Shown: in pieces, positions 61,044-64,000 of the stretch | How positions within the stretch are numbered: position 1 is the first letter of the stretch | Layout of the letters: the number at the start of each line of letters is the position of its first letter | Source: Gordionus sp. m RMFG-2023 | Taxonomy: Eukaryota > Nematomorpha > Gordioida > Chordodea > Parachordodidae | Direction: 5' to 3' | DNA length: 64,000 nucleotides | NCBI RefSeq assembly: GCF_954871325.1 | Contig: NC_088776.1 | Span: forward strand, 52,098,569-52,162,568 | Translations under genes and position numbers: made by a program | Notes under the pieces: model-generated | Told to the model about the DNA's origin: nothing | The model's input: the letters and a program-made list of their open reading frames with translations, nothing else | Database searches by the model: none

Positions 61044-61443
61044 GATGATATAGCATTAACTGACAACGAAGAAGATGAATTTGATCCCATATTTGAAGAA
61101 TATGTGTTACACGATGATGATGCTAGCTGCCATAGAATTTTAGATGATCAGGATACTTGTAATCAGATAAGATTAGAGTTGGAAGGTTTAATTACTTAAA
61201 ATTTTAATTAATCTTATTTTTTATAGAAGGTTATGAAAGCTCCGAGAATGATGAAGGGAACCTAGAGATATCTGATCATTTAATTACAAAAAATCAGGCT
61301 CTTAATGGTTATTATACTTTTCTTGAATATGCTCATGAACATCTAAGGGATCAAGATTCACTAAGAAAGCTAGAGAATATAGTGGAAAAAGAATTATTTA
61401 ATCCAGAGTCTAGCCAAACTCTTATCACAAAATATTTTTATTA
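61044..61443 (+). pseudogene. Tigger transposase C-terminal tail (right arm)
   Basis: Inverted copy of the tail only: DDIALTDNEEDEFDPIFEE, LEGLIT at the intron, then YESSENDEGNLEISDHLI and the same KYFY end. It starts exactly at the inner palindrome edge, so it has no catalytic part. A few base differences from the left copy (HRILDDQDTC against HGILDDQDIC). Confidence 0.8.
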
Positions 61444-62426
61444 AATCTTATATTACTTTATAATAATTGTGATACATGTATAATAAAATTAGTTCAAATA
61501 AAATCTTATGTTATAAAGCATTAATAAACTTTCATTCCAGCATGGTCTGTTAATACATTTACATTTATAATATTAGAATTTATAAGATTTGAATAGGCAT
61601 AGGATTTTAAATCAAATATCATGTGAATGAAAACAAAACACTTAATAAACTTAAATTCTTTTATATTAATCTTATTGTTTCCAGTTTTTTAGGCAAAATA
61701 TTTTAAAATTTGGCTTTAATAATAAATTAGAATTTAAAAAGTGATAATATATTTGTGTAAAATTATATTTCAGTAAATTTAATGAAGGTAAAATGACAAA
61801 AGTAGTTAAAATTAATGGAAATAAATATTAGGGTATTGTAAAGGAAAAAATGTTATTATCTTTCACAAAAGCTTTTTTTTGCTTTAATTCTTACATATCT
61901 TAAATAAAAAATGAGATAAAATCAAGTAAACAAATTTTATTATAATTTTATTCAATAAAAAATAATTTATCAACAACTATAATGCTAATACATAAATAAT
62001 TACAATCTTTTTATAATTAAGTCTTGTTTTCTTTGTTCCTTTCTGTCTATAATCATGTCTAGATCTAGAGAAAATATAAATATATATATCAAAATATATC
62101 ACATTACTTTCAAGTGCTTCAGATATTTTAATATTATTTGATTGATCTAAATTAATTGAATACTTTTTATAAAATAATAACTTGATGAATTGACGATAAA
62201 ATATATATATTATAAAAACTTATAATTACCTTCATTGAATGTTTGGCTAAAAAACATGGTGTAGTAATACCAACTACTAATTATAAACAATACGACCACT
62301 GATTTATATTTCAATTTATTTTTGATATCAAATTTTTATTTTTCGAATGTTCGATTCTTTTTTAATATACAATATACATAAATAATCATTTATTAATTTA
62401 ATACATTTCCTTCAAACAATTTAAAG

Positions 62427-64000
62427 TTAGATTTCTTCAATAAACCTCTTTGTAGGTTTACGGTTTCTTGATGAACAACGTAATGTGGTATTTGTGTTTG
62501 TATTTGCTTCATTCACTGGCACAACCATTTCTGTAACTTCCAAAGAACTTTCATGATTTGGGATAACTAAACGATTTCTTAACTGATCTGCATGCTTCCG
62601 TAATGTTTTCCCGGAAGATTTAACAATATAAGAATAAAGTCCTATTCTTTCTTTAATTATTCCCTCTCTCCAACCATTGGTATTTTCATTATTTAACCAT
62701 ATAGGTTGTGAGATTTCAAATTCTCTTTCCTTTGAATGTAAATCATTAGCTCTTACTATTTCGTGTTCGGCATTTGGTCGGATCCAATCCAGACTTGTTT
62801 TCAATTGTCTCCCAAACATAATTTTAGCAGGAGATCTCCCTGTGGAACTATGCTCTCCCAATCGGTAGGTTGTTAAAACCTGTGTCATAGCTTCTTCGGG
62901 ATCACTAATTGAATCTCTCGTTGCATAATACCGACCTTTCAAAGTTCGTACTGTACGTTCAGCTAATCCGTTAGTTTTTGGATGATAGGGTGCTGAACGT
63001 ATATGACGTATGTTATTTAAATCACAATACCTACGGAATTCCCCAGATAAGAATTGTGGTCCATTGTCTGACACAATGTACTTGGGTATTCCAAACCTAG
63101 CAAACCATTTTTTTAGTCGTTTTATCATAGCATCAGCAGAGGTATTTTGCATTAGATCAACTTCTAACCATTTGGAATAGGAATCGACACCTATTAGCCA
63201 GTATCGCGAATCTACTGGTCCAGCAAAATCAATATGGATTCGCTCCCAAGGTTCCTTTCCAACAGTCCAAGAATATAGAGGTACTTCTTGAATACTAGGT
63301 CTATTTTTCTGGCATCCAGAACATATTTTGATAAAATTTTCTATATCAACATCACATCTGGGCCACCAGCAATACAATCTAAAAATAGATTTCATTACAT
63401 TTTCCCCAGGATGTCCCCGGTGAATCATTCCTAACACTGCATTTCTTAATTTATTAGGAATAACCAATCTCCCATTCCATTCTATAATATCACGATCGAC
63501 AGAAAGCTCTTCCCGTCGATTATAAAAATTAACTATTTCTTTATCTTTATAACGATCAAAGTTTCGCCAACTTTGCTGAATATGTATGGCTACTTTTTTT
63601 AATATTAAATCTTGCTTCGACTCTTTTCGTAGAATATTTTCTGACAATTGCATATCATCCAAATTAATACTTCGAATATCCAAAGCATGTTTAGAATCTT
63701 GATTCTCTTCCGTGTCTAATATTGGAAGCCTTGATAATGCGTCGGCGATTACATTTTTATTACCAGGTCTATATTCTATTGTAAAATCATAAGAAGCCAT
63801 CTTCCAGGCCCAACGTGTCAAACGATTATTAGAAATTTTAGGTAAATCGCGTTTCTCCCCAAATAATCGCTCTAATGGTTTATGATCAGTTCGAAGTAAA
63901 AATTTTCTACCATAAATAAATGAATGAAATTTTTCAATACCAAGTAAAAGTGCTCGAGCTTCTTTATCAATCGGAGCGTAGTGTTTCTCTGATTCTAATA
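62427..64000 (-). mobile_element. Gypsy LTR retrotransposon, pol 3' part (RNase H end and integrase), runs off the window
   Basis: One open minus-strand frame from the window edge to a stop at 62427. Order: end of RNase H (LRTDHKPLERLFG, then FTIEYRPGNKNVIADALSRL); integrase zinc finger (HRGHPGENVMKS then CSGCQKNR); integrase core (IHIDFAGPVDSRYWLIGVD, DNGPQFLSGEFRRYC, YHPKTNGLAERTVRTLKG); C-terminal tail with HADQLRNR. Looks whole in the part visible, so the copy is probably young. The rest of pol and gag would lie beyond 64000. The 3' LTR was not delimited. It is a different Gypsy lineage from the fossils in the NSMAF intron. Confidence 0.92.

Larger units (their letters stand above)
59282..62205. 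mobile_element. Tigger/pogo-type DNA transposon remnant as a near-perfect inverted duplication
   Basis: Arms 59596-60755 and 61044-62205 (about 1160 bp each) are inverted and almost identical by eye, around a 288-bp spacer. A pogo/Tigger-like end (ATTGCGAAAGCTTGGG, then TTTCGCAATTATCCGA) lies just outside the left arm at 59282-59345. No matching end is seen at the right. Each arm holds the last part of the transposase on opposite strands; only the left copy, with the spacer, extends into the end of the DDE domain. Confidence 0.8.

Overview
The window is AT-rich DNA from an invertebrate animal nuclear genome. It has spliced genes with short GT-AG introns, an aminergic-type GPCR, and a dense mix of DNA transposons, LINEs and a Gypsy LTR element. 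I cannot name the species. Many exons are shorter than 60 codons, so most of the host coding sequence was found by translating by hand and checking that intron phases agree.

Three host genes can be supported. (1) At 1-17273 (+) lies the FAN/NSMAF homologue (PH/GRAM, BEACH and WD40-like domains), with its 5' end outside the window and about 15 exons. Intron phases match across every junction I propose. One intron (4454-12615) is swollen to 8.2 kb by nested retroelement fossils. (2) At 24892-26382 (+) lies an intronless class A receptor with biogenic-amine hallmarks (Asp3.32, CWxP, NPxxY) but DQY in place of DRY. A decayed copy of its 3' end lies at 49388-49585. (3) At 27719-32573 (-) lies a two-exon ADF/cofilin gene whose 4.4 kb intron holds a hAT transposon with an 8-bp target duplication. 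A further short ORF at 39068-39331 (-) looks coding but is not recognised.

The remainder is mostly repeats. 4.8-11.8 kb: a rearranged Gypsy cluster containing a head-to-head LINE composite. 33.3-38.9 kb: a 5.7 kb palindrome with arms of about 2.2-2.4 kb (a GGTCG minisatellite plus 9-10 copies of a ~119-bp satellite) around a hAT transposase fragment. 41.4-46 kb: a decayed LINE-type reverse transcriptase between inverted hAT-like ends. 45-47.8 kb and 57.9-59.3 kb: blocks of shared repeats. 50500-51383: a short non-autonomous Helitron with textbook ends. 55.9-57.0 kb: two tandem duplications. 59.6-62.2 kb: a near-perfect 1.16 kb inverted duplication of a Tigger/pogo transposase tail. 62.4-64.0 kb: the 3' end of a Gypsy pol ORF running off the window.

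The most striking theme is that large inverted repeats recur at several scales and from unrelated element classes (Gypsy, LINE, hAT, Tigger), generally with a piece of element coding sequence in or next to the centre.
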